64,000 nucleotides of DNA from Vreelandella andesensis (GTDB taxonomy: Bacteria; Pseudomonadota; Gammaproteobacteria; Pseudomonadales; Halomonadaceae). The number at the start of each line of letters is the position of its first letter. Position 1 is the stretch's first letter. Position numbers and translations under genes: made by a program. Positions 35,552 to 47,103 of this stretch are shown here, piece by piece. Location: contig NZ_RZHG01000028.1 of NCBI RefSeq assembly GCF_003989795.1, positions 124,001 through 188,000 on the forward strand, in the 5' to 3' direction. Below the pieces are notes generated by a model. That model was not told where the DNA came from. It saw nothing but the letters and a program-made list of their open reading frames with translations, and did no database searches.

Positions 35552-35585
35552 ATAAAAAAACGCCGCCCATTGGGCGGCGTTTTTA
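35552..35585 (-). terminator. Terminator after rpsA
   Basis: A GC-rich stem (CGCCGCCCA pairing with TGGGCGGCG) sits between an A-run and a T-run, downstream of rpsA on the minus strand. It closes the long gyrA-to-rpsA gene run and can also work in the opposite direction. Confidence 0.9.
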
Positions 35586-35604
35586 CAGGCTTTCAACTAC
35601 TTAA

Positions 35605-37281
35605 TTAATCTTGGCCCATTTGCTGCTTGATTAGATCACCGATGGTGGTTGGACCACCCGCTTCCGGCTCTTGATCACGCAGTTTCTTCAGATTTTGACG
35701 AGTATCGTCTTGCTCTTTCGCTTTAACCGACAAATTAATCTGACGGCTCTTGCGATCGACGCTAACGATACGCGCTTCAATGCTGTCGCCTTCATTCAGC
35801 ACGTTGCGGGCATCTTCAATGCGATCAGCACTGATTTCAGACGCCTTGAGAATAGCGATAACATCAGTCGCCAGCTCAACGTGTGCTTCTTTGGCATCAA
35901 CTTCTACAATACGGCCTGTAACGATACTGCCTTTGTCGTTAACCGACAGATATTCAGCTACTGGATCGGAATCCATTTGCTTAATACCTAAGGAAATACG
36001 CTCACGCTCAGGATCGATTGAAAGAATAACGGCTTCTGCTTCGTCACCTTTCTTGAAGTTGCGTACGGCTTCTTCACCGGTTTCTGTCCAAGAGATATCA
36101 GACAAGTGAACCAGACCATCAATGCCGCCTTCAAGGCCGATAAAGATACCAAAGTCAGTAATTGACTTGATAGTACCTGAAACACGGTCGCCCTTGTTAT
36201 ATTCAGCGTTGAAGGTTTCCCACGGATTAGCAGTACACTGCTTAATGCCCAGAGAAATACGACGACGCTCTTCGTCGATATCAAGAACCATCACGTCAAC
36301 ATCATCGCCCACTTGGACAACTTTAGACGGATGAATATTCTTGTTCGTCCAGTCCATTTCTGAAACGTGAACCAGACCTTCGACACCCTCTTCAAGCTCA
36401 GCAAAGCAGCCGTAGTCAGTCAGATTGGTGACAACAGCGTGCACTTTGGTGCTTTCTGGGTAACGGGCTTTGATGTTGACCCAAGGATCTTCACCAAGCT
36501 GCTTAAGACCTAGTGATACACGGTTACGCTCACGGTCAAACTTGAGCACCTTAACGTTGATTTCGTCGCCAACAGCCACGATTTCAGACGGATGCTTAAT
36601 GCGCTTCCACGCCATGTCTGTGATGTGAAGCAGGCCGTCAACGCCGCCCAGATCAACAAAGGCACCGTAATCAGTTAGGTTCTTAACGATACCTTTGATT
36701 TGCTGACCTTCTTGTAGCGTCGCCAGCAACGCTTCACGCTCAGCGCTGTTTTCGGCTTCCAGCACGGCGCGACGCGAAACAACGACGTTGTTACGCTTCG
36801 GGTCAAGCTTGATGACTTTGAAGTCTAGCTCTTTGTTTTCCAGGTGCGCAGTGTCGCGAACCGGACGAACGTCAACCAAAGAGCCTGGCAAGAAGGCACG
36901 GATAGAGTCGACCTCGACAGTAAAGCCGCCTTTGACTTTACCGTTGATCACGCCCTTGACGACTTCATCTTTCTCGAAGGCTGCTTCCAGAATCTTCCAA
37001 GCTTCAGCGCGCTTGGCTTTTTCACGGGATAGACGGGTTTCACCGAAACCATCTTCTACGGCTTCAAGCGCAACATGCACGTCGTCACCGATAGCGATGG
37101 TGAGTTCACCGTTCTCATCGCGGAATTGTGACGCAGGGATCTGACCCTCAGATTTCAGACCAGCGTTAACGGTAACCCAGTCACCGTCAATGTCGACAAC
37201 CTGAGCCGCGACAATTGCGCCTGGCTCCATGTTGATGTCGTTAAGAGACTGTTCAAACAGTTCAGCAAAGCTTTCGCTCAT
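35605..37281 (-). CDS. rpsA: 30S ribosomal protein S1
   Basis: A 558-residue protein with six S1 RNA-binding repeats, the usual full-length S1 of gammaproteobacteria, which brings mRNA to the 30S subunit. The start [15 protein letters not shown] is typical. It follows cmk with a 184-bp leader, long enough for the structured autoregulatory leader known for S1, although I did not fold it. In many relatives ihfB follows. Here the next gene is the mvaT-type gene after a terminator. Confidence 0.97.
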   Translation of the reverse strand: MSESFAELFEQSLNDINMEPGAIVAAQVVDIDGDWVTVNAGLKSEGQIPASQFRDENGELTIAIGDDVHVALEAVEDGFGETRLSREKAKRAEAWKILEAAFEKDEVVKGVINGKVKGGFTVEVDSIRAFLPGSLVDVRPVRDTAHLENKELDFKVIKLDPKRNNVVVSRRAVLEAENSAEREALLATLQEGQQIKGIVKNLTDYGAFVDLGGVDGLLHITDMAWKRIKHPSEIVAVGDEINVKVLKFDRERNRVSLGLKQLGEDPWVNIKARYPESTKVHAVVTNLTDYGCFAELEEGVEGLVHVSEMDWTNKNIHPSKVVQVGDDVDVMVLDIDEERRRISLGIKQCTANPWETFNAEYNKGDRVSGTIKSITDFGIFIGLEGGIDGLVHLSDISWTETGEEAVRNFKKGDEAEAVILSIDPERERISLGIKQMDSDPVAEYLSVNDKGSIVTGRIVEVDAKEAHVELATDVIAILKASEISADRIEDARNVLNEGDSIEARIVSVDRKSRQINLSVKAKEQDDTRQNLKKLRDQEPEAGGPTTIGDLIKQQMGQD

Positions 37282-37465
37282 GGTTTTCCTACGTGATCAA
37301 CGTTGTTGAGGCATAAATGCCTTCTCCGTACCACCAGCAAGTACGGGCCTAATGTCATTCAGCTTTTGGAGGTGTTAGCGCTGGTTAGACCTGACCGGGT
37401 TCTCTGATATGGAGTTATCGCCCTGCCACGTCGTGACACCTTTCCAAAAACGCCGCAAGCGAGGA

Positions 37466-38155
37466 TCAAATGCCGTTTGTTATGCCACGTTGAGCTAACA
37501 ATCCAGACAGCTGATCAACCACTTCCGGTATGCTCAGGTATGTGGTATCAAGCGTTATGGCATCATCTGCCGGCTTGAGAGGAGCCACACTGCGTTGCGT
37601 GTCGCGTGCATCGCGCACCTGAATCTCCTTTAAAAGACTCGATAGACTAGCACCCACCCCTGCTTCCTGCAACTGTAGATGCCTTCGCCGCGCACGTTCT
37701 TCTGCACTTGCGGTTAGAAAAATTTTCAATGGCGCATCAGGGAATACTACCGTTCCCATATCACGACCATCAGCGACCAAACCCGGCGACTGTTGAAAGT
37801 CTCGCTGACGCTGAAGCAACGCTTCACGGACTTGCGGCAGGGCCGCCACACGAGACGCTCGCTCACCCGCTTGCTCTGTGCGTATCGCTCGGGAAACGTC
37901 CTCACCTTCTAGAAGCGTTCGAGGCTGCCCATCCTGCACGGGGAAAGCAACATCAAGCTGAGCTGCAAGCAGCGCTAACGACGTCTCATCATCCAGTGCC
38001 ACGTCATGTTTCGAGGCTGCCTGTGCAGTAAGTCGATATAACGCACCGCTGTCTAACAGATGCCACCCCAGGCGTTCGGCAACTAAGCCACTGATGGTGC
38101 CTTTACCTGCTCCACCTGGGCCGTCAATGGTGAGCACAGGGATCTTAATCGTCAT
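37466..38155 (-). CDS. cmk: Cytidylate kinase
   Basis: A 229-residue P-loop kinase that phosphorylates CMP and dCMP. Walker A is GPGGAGKGT near the N terminus, followed by LLDSGALYR, and [13 protein letters not shown] with the lid [11 protein letters not shown] use the ATG at 38155, with GGAGGG just upstream; it overlaps the tyrA-aroA stop by 11 bp, showing tight coupling. It lies between aroA and rpsA, the classical gammaproteobacterial order. Confidence 0.95.
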   Translation of the reverse strand: MTIKIPVLTIDGPGGAGKGTISGLVAERLGWHLLDSGALYRLTAQAASKHDVALDDETSLALLAAQLDVAFPVQDGQPRTLLEGEDVSRAIRTEQAGERASRVAALPQVREALLQRQRDFQQSPGLVADGRDMGTVVFPDAPLKIFLTASAEERARRRHLQLQEAGVGASLSSLLKEIQVRDARDTQRSVAPLKPADDAITLDTTYLSIPEVVDQLSGLLAQRGITNGI

Positions 38156-40451
38156 TAACACCCTCCACACTTACACGCATACCGATATGCTGCGCCAACG
38201 CCACAAAATCAGGGAAAGAAGTAGCCACATTTGCGCAATCATCGATGATGATGTCATCGCTTGCGCGCAAAGAAGCAATCGCAAACGACATGGCAATACG
38301 GTGATCACCCAAGCTGTCAATGCGCCCACCGCCATAACTCGGCACGGAATCATCACCATTGCCGTCGATATCGATACCGTCTTCAACAACCGTGTGGTTA
38401 ACGCCTAAAATTGCCAGACCATCTGCCATTGCCTGAATCCGATCAGACTCTTTAACACGCAGCTCTTCAGCGCCACGTAAGCGTGTCTTACCTTGCGCGT
38501 TAGCGGCGGCAATAAACAGCGCAGGAAATTCATCAATGGCAAGCGGTACTTGATCAACAGGGATATCAATCCCTTTTAAGGGCGCATAACGGATACGAAT
38601 ATCCGCTACCGGCTCTCCGCCTACCTCATGCGCATTTTCAAGCGTTAAGTCAGCTCCCATCAAACTAAGAATATTAATGACGCCAATACGCGTAGGGTTG
38701 ATGCCTACGTGCTCAAGGGTAATATCTGCCCCTGGTGTGATAGCCGCTGCTACTAAGAAGAATGTTGCAGAAGAAATATCGGAAGGAACATCTATCGGAC
38801 CTGCTGTCAGCTTGCCGCCCCCCTGAAGCCAGCAGGTATCTCCCTCGCGCGATACGTCATAGCCAAAGCCATTAAGCATACGCTCGGTGTGATCTCGAGT
38901 AGGAGCGGGCTCCCGCACACGCGTTTCACCTTCAGCGTACAAGCCTGCCAGTAATAAGCACGATTTCACCTGTGCGCTGGCCATAGGCATGGCGTAGTCA
39001 ATACCCTTCAATGCTGCGCCACCTTTAATATTAAGGGGCGGTCGGCCGCCTTCAGCAGTGTCGATAGTTGCACCCATCAAACGCAGTGGGTCAGCCACAC
39101 GTCCCATTGGCCGCTTGGTTAATGACTCATCACCGGTTAGCTCGCTATCAAACGCTTGACCTGCTAATAGCCCGGCAAACAAACGCATGGCAGTACCGGA
39201 ATTACCCACATAAAGTGGGCCTGCTGGGGCTTTCAAACCATGCATTCCCACCCCATGAATAGTGACTCGCCCTTGATATGGCCCTTCAATGGCAACGCCC
39301 ATCTCACGGAAAGATTGCAGTGTCGCAAGGCTGTCTTCACCTTCAAGAAATCCTTTTACCTCGGTGACTCCCTCCGCCAAAGCGCCTAGCATAATAGAGC
39401 GATGGGACATTGATTTATCGCCCGGCACGCGTAGACGTCCTTGCGCCTTACCGCCCGGCTTCACCCGATAAGTCACTTTACCGTGTGGTTGCATATGATA
39501 TTCCGCCTGATAGCTGGTTTTATTCAATAACGTATCGAAATAATGGCGTGCATGACTGGCACGATCAAAAGTTGCAATAAGAGAGTCGCTATCGCCACTT
39601 TCTACTGCCTGGCGTAACCGAGCGAGTCCTGCTTCAAAATCATCTAACGACGACAATACGGCATCTCGGTTGGCAATAAATATATCTCGCCACATAACAG
39701 GGTCGCTGCCAGCGATACGGGTAAAATCCCGGAATCCACCGGCTGCATAGCGAAAGATTTCTAACCGCTCGTCTTGACGCGCCAGCGTATCGACCAATGA
39801 AAATGCCAATAGGTGTGGTAGATGACTAGTACGTGCGAGCACTTGATCATGCCGTTCTACGCTCATTTGCAGCACGTCAGCGCCAGCGGCCTTCCATAAC
39901 GCTTGGACCCGTGCAAGCGCGCCTGCATCTACATTCGGCTCTGGGGTAAGAATCACTTTGTGATGAACATAGAGGGCTGGATCTGACGCGCTAACACCAC
40001 TTTTTTCAGATCCAGCAATAGGATGACCCAGCACCACCGAAGAGGGCATTTCACCAAAAGCACGCACAGCACAATCACGGATCGTCGCTTTTGTGCTGCC
40101 CACATCGGTAATCACAACGTTCTCAGAGGCGCGGTGAAGAGAAGCCGCCAAGGTGGTCATTACACTCTCCATTGCCAACACTGGCACGGCCAGAATCACC
40201 ATGGAGACGTCATCAAGCAGTTCCGCTAGCTGTGAACCGCCATTATCTATTAACCCTAACTCAATCCCCTGGGCAATTTCTGATGCATTAGCGTCGCACG
40301 CTGAGATATGCCCTTTAAAACCTGAATGACGAAGCGCGGCGGCTAGCGACCCGCCGATCAAGCCAAGACCAACAATTAATAAACGTGACTCTTGGCAAGG
40401 TGGCCGACTATCAGCGCTTGTTTCCAACGCTTGCACAGCACACTCCGTCAC
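38145..40451 (-). CDS. aroA: Bifunctional prephenate dehydrogenase / EPSP synthase
   Basis: A 768-residue fusion of TyrA (about residues 1-320) and AroA (about 330-768). TyrA starts with the Rossmann motif [13 protein letters not shown] and includes [11 protein letters not shown] and [13 protein letters not shown]. AroA contains [29 protein letters not shown] and ESDRI, and makes EPSP from shikimate 3-phosphate and PEP. The class seems glyphosate-sensitive in layout, but I would not claim it. The GTG start overlaps the pheA stop (GTGA). The fusion is known in pseudomonads and Halomonas-type bacteria. No hisC gene separates it from pheA. Confidence 0.93.
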   Translation of the reverse strand: MTECAVQALETSADSRPPCQESRLLIVGLGLIGGSLAAALRHSGFKGHISACDANASEIAQGIELGLIDNGGSQLAELLDDVSMVILAVPVLAMESVMTTLAASLHRASENVVITDVGSTKATIRDCAVRAFGEMPSSVVLGHPIAGSEKSGVSASDPALYVHHKVILTPEPNVDAGALARVQALWKAAGADVLQMSVERHDQVLARTSHLPHLLAFSLVDTLARQDERLEIFRYAAGGFRDFTRIAGSDPVMWRDIFIANRDAVLSSLDDFEAGLARLRQAVESGDSDSLIATFDRASHARHYFDTLLNKTSYQAEYHMQPHGKVTYRVKPGGKAQGRLRVPGDKSMSHRSIMLGALAEGVTEVKGFLEGEDSLATLQSFREMGVAIEGPYQGRVTIHGVGMHGLKAPAGPLYVGNSGTAMRLFAGLLAGQAFDSELTGDESLTKRPMGRVADPLRLMGATIDTAEGGRPPLNIKGGAALKGIDYAMPMASAQVKSCLLLAGLYAEGETRVREPAPTRDHTERMLNGFGYDVSREGDTCWLQGGGKLTAGPIDVPSDISSATFFLVAAAITPGADITLEHVGINPTRIGVINILSLMGADLTLENAHEVGGEPVADIRIRYAPLKGIDIPVDQVPLAIDEFPALFIAAANAQGKTRLRGAEELRVKESDRIQAMADGLAILGVNHTVVEDGIDIDGNGDDSVPSYGGGRIDSLGDHRIAMSFAIASLRASDDIIIDDCANVATSFPDFVALAQHIGMRVSVEGVNDD

Positions 40452-41539
40452 AGCACGCCTAAAGGATAGGAGCCAAGAACCCGCAGCTCAGACGCGCGCA
40501 GCCTAACTTCTTCAAGCACAGCTGCTACCTGCGGCTCGTCCCGATGCCCTTTGAAATCAATGAAGAACACATAATTCCAAACGCCCGTCCGCGAAGGACG
40601 TGTTTCGATTCGTGTCAAATCAATACGGTGACGGTGAAACGGCTCCAGCAGATCATAGAGCGCACCGGGCTGGTTGCGCATAGCGACAACAATTGAGGTT
40701 TTATCCTCGCCAGATATTGGTACATCTTGATTACCAATAATCAAAAAGCGCGTGGAATTATCAGGTCGATCCTCAATTTTCTCGGCAATGCGCTCTAGGC
40801 CATACAGCTTGGCCGCCATATCCCCAGCAATCGCCGCACTGTGCCACTCTGTTTTAACCAGCTTGGCCGCTTCCGCATTTGAGGAAACAGGCACACGTTC
40901 AGCGTGAGGAAAGTGGGCATCAAGCCATTTACGACACTGACCAAACGACTGTGGGTGGGAGTAAATTCGTGAGACTTTATCTCGACGCGTGGTTTCGCTA
41001 ATCAGAAGATGGTGATGAATACGCAGAACCACTTCACCACAGATCCTGATCGACGAATCCATAAAGGTATCGAGCGTATGATTAACAACCCCTTCGGTAG
41101 AGTTCTCTACCGGCACAACCCCATAATGAACAGCGCCTGCCTCTACTTCACGAAACACTTCATCAATCGCCGCCATCGGCATACTGACGGCACTTTCACC
41201 AAAGTGCTTAAGCGCTGCCTGCTGGGTAAACGTTCCCTCAGGGCCTAAATAGGCAACTTTCACAGGCTGCTCTAGAGCAAGACACGCCGACATAATTTCG
41301 CGAAACAGCCTCGCCATTTCTTCAGAATCTAGCGGGCCCTGATTCAACGACATGATGCGACGCAACACCTGCGCTTCTCGCTCAGGACGATAAAATATAG
41401 CGTCTTCGTCTTGGGAGAGTTTAACGTGCGCCACTTGCTGAGCGCAGTTGGCGCGCTCACTAATCAAGTGCAGAATATCGCCATCCAACTGGTCGATACG
41501 TTGACGTAAGTCGTCTAAATTAACCGGCGTATCGGACAT
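40448..41539 (-). CDS. pheA: Chorismate mutase / prephenate dehydratase
   Basis: A 363-residue P protein for phenylalanine synthesis. An AroQ chorismate mutase domain (residues 1-85, LRQRIDQLDGDILHLISERANCAQQVA) joins a prephenate dehydratase domain (about 93-270, with AYLGPEGTFTQQAALKHFG and STEGVVNHTLDTF) and an ACT domain (about 280-363, with ESRP-like ETRPSRTGVWNY) for phenylalanine feedback. It follows serC after 5 bp and overlaps the next gene. Confidence 0.96.
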   Translation of the reverse strand: MSDTPVNLDDLRQRIDQLDGDILHLISERANCAQQVAHVKLSQDEDAIFYRPEREAQVLRRIMSLNQGPLDSEEMARLFREIMSACLALEQPVKVAYLGPEGTFTQQAALKHFGESAVSMPMAAIDEVFREVEAGAVHYGVVPVENSTEGVVNHTLDTFMDSSIRICGEVVLRIHHHLLISETTRRDKVSRIYSHPQSFGQCRKWLDAHFPHAERVPVSSNAEAAKLVKTEWHSAAIAGDMAAKLYGLERIAEKIEDRPDNSTRFLIIGNQDVPISGEDKTSIVVAMRNQPGALYDLLEPFHRHRIDLTRIETRPSRTGVWNYVFFIDFKGHRDEPQVAAVLEEVRLRASELRVLGSYPLGVL

Positions 41540-41544
41540 TGTGG

Positions 41545-42648
41545 TTAGCCTCTTCGTTGTTCAAAGTCCGCCATAAAGGCGGTTAACTCATCAACAGCCT
41601 CTTCAGGCACCGCGTTATATAAACTGGCACGCATGCCGCCAACACTGCGATGCCCCTTCAGATTAAGCAGCCCCGCCTCGTCAGCTTCTTGCAAGAACAC
41701 ACTGTCTAAGCTGGCATCGGCCAGCACAAACGGAACATTCATGCGAGAACGATTACGACTGGCAATCGGGTTAGAATAAAAATCGCTGGCATCGATAGCG
41801 GCGTAAAGCTTCTGCGATTTGCGATGGTTAATAACATCCATCGCCTCTAACCCACCGATATCGTCTTTTAACCACTGGAAAACGAGGCCTGCCAAGTACC
41901 ATGCAAACGTTGGCGGCGTGTTTACCATAGAACTGGCGTCTGCAAGCAGTTGATAGTCAAATAAAGACGGGATAGAGCTAGGCGCTTTGCCAACTAAATC
42001 ATCACGAACAGCAACCAGCGTTAGGCCAGCTGGACCGATGTTCTTTTGAGCACCCGCATAAATCACTCCAAACTGCGTCACATCGATAGGGCCAGATAAA
42101 ATATTTGATGACATATCACAAACCAGCGGTACATCTTTGCCATCCGCACGCTGAACCCTTGGCGTGTAGTCGAATTCTAAGCCACCGATGGTTTCGTTCG
42201 AGGTGTAGTGCAAGTAGGCAGCATCGGTGCTAATCGACAGTGCATCTTCCTTGGGAACCGCCGTATGGCCGTTGGCCTCGCTACTCGCTGCCACGTGACA
42301 GTTGAAACCCAACCGCCGAACTTCACTGATCGCTTTTTTGCCCCAAATGCCCGTTTGGATAAAATTAGCGCTCCCCCCTTGCCCCAGCAAGTTCATCGGC
42401 AGCATAGCGAACTGCATGCTGGCACCGCCCTGCAAGAAAAGCACTTTGTAGTTACTGGGAATACCCAGTAAATATCGCAGGTCAGCTTCTGCACGGTCCG
42501 CAATAGCGACAAATTCGTCGCTACGGTGGCTCATCTCCATGACAGATAAACCGCGCCCTTGATAATCCAGTAGTTCATTTTGCGCACGCTCAAGCACGGC
42601 GACAGGCAGGGCCGCTGGCCCTGCACAAAAGTTATAATGACGTGTCAT
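41545..42648 (-). CDS. serC: Phosphoserine aminotransferase
   Basis: A 367-residue PLP enzyme for serine (and pyridoxal phosphate) synthesis. The start [15 protein letters not shown] is family-typical, the PLP lysine is in [10 protein letters not shown], and [10 protein letters not shown] lies near the C terminus. An in-frame ATG ten codons earlier lies inside gyrA; I prefer 42648, which itself overlaps the gyrA end by 17 bp. The overlap implies coupling of serC translation to gyrA. Confidence 0.95.
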   Translation of the reverse strand: MTRHYNFCAGPAALPVAVLERAQNELLDYQGRGLSVMEMSHRSDEFVAIADRAEADLRYLLGIPSNYKVLFLQGGASMQFAMLPMNLLGQGGSANFIQTGIWGKKAISEVRRLGFNCHVAASSEANGHTAVPKEDALSISTDAAYLHYTSNETIGGLEFDYTPRVQRADGKDVPLVCDMSSNILSGPIDVTQFGVIYAGAQKNIGPAGLTLVAVRDDLVGKAPSSIPSLFDYQLLADASSMVNTPPTFAWYLAGLVFQWLKDDIGGLEAMDVINHRKSQKLYAAIDASDFYSNPIASRNRSRMNVPFVLADASLDSVFLQEADEAGLLNLKGHRSVGGMRASLYNAVPEEAVDELTAFMADFEQRRG

Positions 42649-45361
42649 TGGTTCCCGGTTCCTGTTCGCCATCGTCAATGTTGCCTAGCTCGCCAGTCTC
42701 ATCTAAATCTGGCTCAACTGCATCAGACTCAAATGCGTCGATTTCGGCAGGCTCGTCCACGCGGACAGTTTTAACTAATTTTTCTTCTTTACCCAGGCGA
42801 ATCAGCATTACCCCCTGAGTATTACGCGAGGTCGTTGACACTTCTTCAACCCGAGTCCGAACCAACGTGCCACGGTCGGTAATCAGCATCATTTCGTCGC
42901 TGTCGTAGATCTGCATTGCTGCAACCAACGCGCCGTTACGTTCGCTGGTTTGCATAGCGATAACACCTTGGCCACCACGACCGCGCAACGGGAATTCTTC
43001 CAGGCGCGTGCGCTTACCAAAGCCATTCTCACTCGCCGTGAGAATATAGATCTGGCCTTCTGCTTGAGCATTCTCGACCGAGACAACCTGCGTATCAGCG
43101 TTTGCATCGGCGTCATCTTCAGCGTCAATTTGCTGGCTCTTCGGAATGATCAAGCTGATGACTTCCGCGTTACCCGCTAGACGCATACCGCGAACACCCC
43201 GGGCAGTACGACCCATAGCGCGCACGTTCCCTTCTTCAAAACGGATCGCCTTACCGTTAGAGGAAAGCAACATGGCATGATCAGAGCCGGACGTAATAGC
43301 AGCACCTACTAAACGGTCGCCCTCTTCCAAATCAATGGCAATCAAGCCAACACTACGCGGACGGGAGAACTGCTCAAGACTGGTGCGCTTAACGGTGCCT
43401 TTCGCGGTTGCGAAGAAAATGTAGTGTTCAGGGTCGTAGTCACGTACCGGCAGAATAGCGTTAACGGCCTCGCCTTCTTCAAGCGGCAGCATATTGACTA
43501 GCGGCTTACCTCGCGAACCCCGACTAGCATTCGGCATTTCGTACACTTTCAGCCAATACACCTTGCCACGGTTAGAGAATAGCAGCACGGTGTCATGGGT
43601 AGAGGCCACCAGCAGGTGCTCAATAACGTCTTCATCCTTCATTGCGGTAGCTGACTTACCGCGTCCACCACGGCGCTGGGCTTGATAATCAGACAACGGC
43701 TGTGTCTTGGCATAGCCTGAGCGGGAAACGGTGACCACCATGTCTTCTTCTGCGATCAAATCTTCAATCGACAAATCAAGGTGGCTAGCCTGAATTTCCG
43801 TGCGGCGATCGTCGCCATACTGCTCACGCACGGCATGCAACTCTTCCCGAATCACCTCCATTAAGCGATCCGGAGAGGCCAAGATGATGGTGAATTCCGC
43901 TATTTTCTCAAGAATAGACAGGTATTCTTCTAACAGCTTTTCAGTTTCAAGCCCCGTTAAGCGGTGCAGACGGAGTTCGAGAATTGCCTGGGTCTGCGCG
44001 GGTGACAGACGATATTCCGTCGCTGCCGTGTTTAGACCAAACCCTTCCTCCAGTTCTTCTGGCTTGCAAGAGGTTGCACCGGCGCGTTCCAGCATGGCGG
44101 TAACTTGGCCAGGCTTCCACGTTTTGGCCAACAGCTTTTCGCGGGCTTCCGCAGCATTGGGGGATGCTTTAATTAGCTCAATAACTTCATCAATATTGGA
44201 GATAGCAACTGCCAAACCTTCCAATAAGTGACCGCGCTCACGGGCTTTTTTCAATTCAAACAGGGTGCGGCGTGTAACAACTTCGCGACGATGGCGAATA
44301 AACGCCTCAAGCATCTCTTTTATGTTGAGCGTGCGAGGCTGTCCGTTTTCAAGCGCCACCATGTTAATACCAAACACATTCTGCAACTGTGTTTGCGCAA
44401 ACAAGTTGTTGACGACGACATCACCCGACTCGCCTCGCTTAATCTCGATCACCACGCGAAGGCCATCTTTATCCGACTCATCGCGAAGCTCAGCAATACC
44501 TTCGATTTTCTTCTCTTTTACCAGCTCAGCGATTTTCTCGATCAATCGCGCTTTGTTCACCTGGTAAGGCAACTCAGTGATAATAATGTGATCTCGACCA
44601 CTCTTATCATCATGCTCAATGGTGTGACAGGCACGCACATAGATACGCCCACGCCCCGTGCGGTAAGCGTCTAAAATTCCCGCACGACCATTGATAATGC
44701 CACCCGTGGGGAAATCCGGCCCAGGAATGTGCTGCATCAGATCATCAACAGTGAGCGTATAATCATCAATTAACGCAAGACAACCATCAATTATTTCCCG
44801 CATGTTATGGGGCGGGATATTAGTAGCCATGCCAACCGCAATCCCTGATGACCCATTGATTAGCAGGTTAGGAACTTTGGTTGGCAGCACGGCGGGTATG
44901 CGTTCAGTACCGTCGTAGTTATCGACCCAATCGACGGTGTCTTTTTCCAGGTCAGCGAGTAGCTCGTGGGCGAGGCGCGCCATGCGCACCTCGGTGTAAC
45001 GCATAGCGGCCGCGTTATCACCGTCAATGGAACCAAAGTTCCCCTGACCATCCACCAGTACGTGGCGCATGGAAAAGTGCTGGGCCATACGAACGATTGT
45101 GTCATAGACCGCACTATCACCGTGCGGATGGTATTTACCGATGACATCGCCGACGACGCGCGCCGACTTCTTGTACGGTTTATTCCAATCGTTGCTCAAC
45201 TCATGCATGGCAAAAAGCACACGCCGGTGAACAGGCTTGAGGCCGTCACGCACATCGGGAAGAGCGCGACCGATAATGACACTCATCGCGTAGTCGAGGT
45301 ACGACTGTTTAAGCTCGTCTTCAATATTGACGGGCAAGATTTCTCTGGCGATGTCACCCAT
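42632..45361 (-). CDS. gyrA: DNA gyrase subunit A
   Basis: A 909-residue type II topoisomerase subunit. Numbering matches E. coli at the active end: S83 and D87 in [11 protein letters not shown] (the unmutated quinolone-region residues) and catalytic Y122 in AAMRYTE. The C-terminal beta-pinwheel includes the GyrA box RRGGRGK (within [13 protein letters not shown]) and an acidic tail ([16 protein letters not shown]). It is the first gene of the leftward run gyrA-serC-pheA-tyrA/aroA-cmk-rpsA. Confidence 0.97.
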   Translation of the reverse strand: MGDIAREILPVNIEDELKQSYLDYAMSVIIGRALPDVRDGLKPVHRRVLFAMHELSNDWNKPYKKSARVVGDVIGKYHPHGDSAVYDTIVRMAQHFSMRHVLVDGQGNFGSIDGDNAAAMRYTEVRMARLAHELLADLEKDTVDWVDNYDGTERIPAVLPTKVPNLLINGSSGIAVGMATNIPPHNMREIIDGCLALIDDYTLTVDDLMQHIPGPDFPTGGIINGRAGILDAYRTGRGRIYVRACHTIEHDDKSGRDHIIITELPYQVNKARLIEKIAELVKEKKIEGIAELRDESDKDGLRVVIEIKRGESGDVVVNNLFAQTQLQNVFGINMVALENGQPRTLNIKEMLEAFIRHRREVVTRRTLFELKKARERGHLLEGLAVAISNIDEVIELIKASPNAAEAREKLLAKTWKPGQVTAMLERAGATSCKPEELEEGFGLNTAATEYRLSPAQTQAILELRLHRLTGLETEKLLEEYLSILEKIAEFTIILASPDRLMEVIREELHAVREQYGDDRRTEIQASHLDLSIEDLIAEEDMVVTVSRSGYAKTQPLSDYQAQRRGGRGKSATAMKDEDVIEHLLVASTHDTVLLFSNRGKVYWLKVYEMPNASRGSRGKPLVNMLPLEEGEAVNAILPVRDYDPEHYIFFATAKGTVKRTSLEQFSRPRSVGLIAIDLEEGDRLVGAAITSGSDHAMLLSSNGKAIRFEEGNVRAMGRTARGVRGMRLAGNAEVISLIIPKSQQIDAEDDADANADTQVVSVENAQAEGQIYILTASENGFGKRTRLEEFPLRGRGGQGVIAMQTSERNGALVAAMQIYDSDEMMLITDRGTLVRTRVEEVSTTSRNTQGVMLIRLGKEEKLVKTVRVDEPAEIDAFESDAVEPDLDETGELGNIDDGEQEPGTNDTSL

Positions 45362-45517
45362 GAAAGTCAGATCCTTTGCACTGCATTGGCACTGCGAGAG
45401 TTAAAAGCGCTTAAGTAAAGAGCCGCACTTGATACCACAACAAGGCGGCGCGCAGAGTCATCACCATCATACCACTGCATAAGCACCATGGGCAGTCAGT
45501 GGTACCGGCATTGCGAT

Positions 45518-45952
45518 TTACCCTAAAAAGGCATCTTTATCGATCACAAGCCCCTCAAGCACTTCTCGCACCTCTCCTTCAATAGAAGCGGCCTTATTGG
45601 CCTTCATATCTAGCAGCACAAAGGTCAAATCTGCCTGGGCAACCAGGGTGCCGTCTTGACGCACGATGCGATGGTGGCAAATTGCACTGCGTTCTCCCAC
45701 ATCGACAATACCGGTCATAATCTGCAAATCATCGTTTTGAACGGCAGCCGCTCGATAATCAATATTCAGATTAACCACGACAAACGCTCGACCTGCCTGA
45801 TGAAGCTGATTTATCAAACGCGGATGATCATCAAAAAAAGCCCAACGCCCCTCTTCCATGAATTCAAGATAGCGCGCGTTATTTACGTGGCCGTAGCCAT
45901 CTAACTGGTAGCCGCGCACTCGCAGCGCCACACTGGATATTGCTGTAGACAT
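45518..45952 (-). CDS. Acyl-CoA thioesterase (hotdog fold)
   Basis: A 144-residue 4HBT-type protein related to YbgC/FadM. The active-site helix motif DGYGHVNNARYLEFMEEGR is present near the N terminus, and the rest follows the hotdog pattern (FVVVNLNIDYRAAAV). It hydrolyses acyl-CoA thioesters; the chain length is unclear. The ATG at 45952 has AAAGGAG upstream. It stands alone upstream of gyrA and divergent from rdgC. Confidence 0.88.
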   Translation of the reverse strand: MSTAISSVALRVRGYQLDGYGHVNNARYLEFMEEGRWAFFDDHPRLINQLHQAGRAFVVVNLNIDYRAAAVQNDDLQIMTGIVDVGERSAICHHRIVRQDGTLVAQADLTFVLLDMKANKAASIEGEVREVLEGLVIDKDAFLG

Positions 45953-46108
45953 AACCACTCCTTTTCTAAAATCTGTTAAGCATTAACAATCTCGCTCAAA
46001 TCAAACACAAGTTTTAAACCAGTGCAACAACAAGGCAATCCCTTAAGGCGCTGGTAGGAAAGGCTTGGTTTCGCCATAATGTTCCACCTTTTTAATAGGA
46101 TTGGTGAC

Positions 46109-47047
46109 ATGTGGTTCAAGCACCTGCATTTATACCGCCTTCACGGCGCCCCTGAGCTAGATAGCGAAACGCTGGAGAATGCACTCGACGAGCATGCAGC
46201 CAAGCCGCTAGGTAATGCGGATGCGCGCCGTTTAGGGTGGACAGCCCCGGCAGGTCGTATGGGCAGTGGTCAGCGGCTGCATGAAATACAGGGCCATAGG
46301 TTATTGTCCGCCCTACGCCAAGAACGCTTGCTTCCTGCGTCTGTGGTTAAAGAGGAAGTCGATGAAAAAGTCGCTGATATCGAAGCCAGTGAAGGGCGAA
46401 AAGTAACTCGCAAAGAAAAAACTGCATTAAAAGAGCAAGTCACTGAGGAACTAATGCCCCGTGCCTTTGTTCGCAGTCAAAAAATCGATTTATGGTGGGA
46501 TACTGGTCGTCAGCTAATCGGCGTCAACGCCAGCTCCCGCACACGTGCAGAAGATGTGCTGGATCTGCTACGCGAGACACTAGGTAGCCTGAAAGTGACG
46601 CCACTCACATCGCAAACACTGCCCATCCGAGCGATGACCCAGTGGCTGGGCGAAGCGGATAGCCGCCCAGCTGATCTTCAGTTAGGGGATCAGGTTGAGT
46701 TAAAAGCGAAAGGTGATGACGGCGTACTGCGTGCTCGACAGGTTGATCTGGACAGTGACGAAATCCAGCAACTGCTTGAAAGCGGACGTCAAGCCAGCAA
46801 GCTCGCGATAAGCCTGGAAGGTCGTTTAAGCTTTGTGCTACACGATGATCTGGCGCTGAAGTCATTGCGTTTTGGCGATGCATTAATTGAAGAAGCTGAT
46901 CACGCAGATGATGGCGACGATGCGCTTGTTCGCTTAGAAACTGATTTTATTTTGATGGCGCAGGCACTGTCAGACGATATTCCCCGCCTGATTGAGTGGC
47001 TTGGTGGTGAAGTTCAGCGCGATGCTGCTTCTCAGCCAGACGTATAA
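46109..47047 (+). CDS. rdgC: Recombination-associated protein RdgC
   Basis: A 312-residue nucleoid-associated DNA-ring protein that restrains RecA. The resemblance to E. coli RdgC is end-to-end: MWFKHLHLYRL at the start, LPRAF-like LMPRAFVRSQKIDLW in the middle, LRETLGSLKVTPL, and DFILMAQ...IEWLGGEVQR at the end. The ATG at 46109 matches the family start; the ATG at 46079 adds ten residues. It is divergent from the thioesterase gene and followed by an acyltransferase gene. Confidence 0.93.
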   Translation: MWFKHLHLYRLHGAPELDSETLENALDEHAAKPLGNADARRLGWTAPAGRMGSGQRLHEIQGHRLLSALRQERLLPASVVKEEVDEKVADIEASEGRKVTRKEKTALKEQVTEELMPRAFVRSQKIDLWWDTGRQLIGVNASSRTRAEDVLDLLRETLGSLKVTPLTSQTLPIRAMTQWLGEADSRPADLQLGDQVELKAKGDDGVLRARQVDLDSDEIQQLLESGRQASKLAISLEGRLSFVLHDDLALKSLRFGDALIEEADHADDGDDALVRLETDFILMAQALSDDIPRLIEWLGGEVQRDAASQPDV

Positions 47048-47103
47048 TTTCACCGTTAGCCTAGACCTATACTGTTTATTTCTGCCTATACCCAACGGAT
47101 CGC

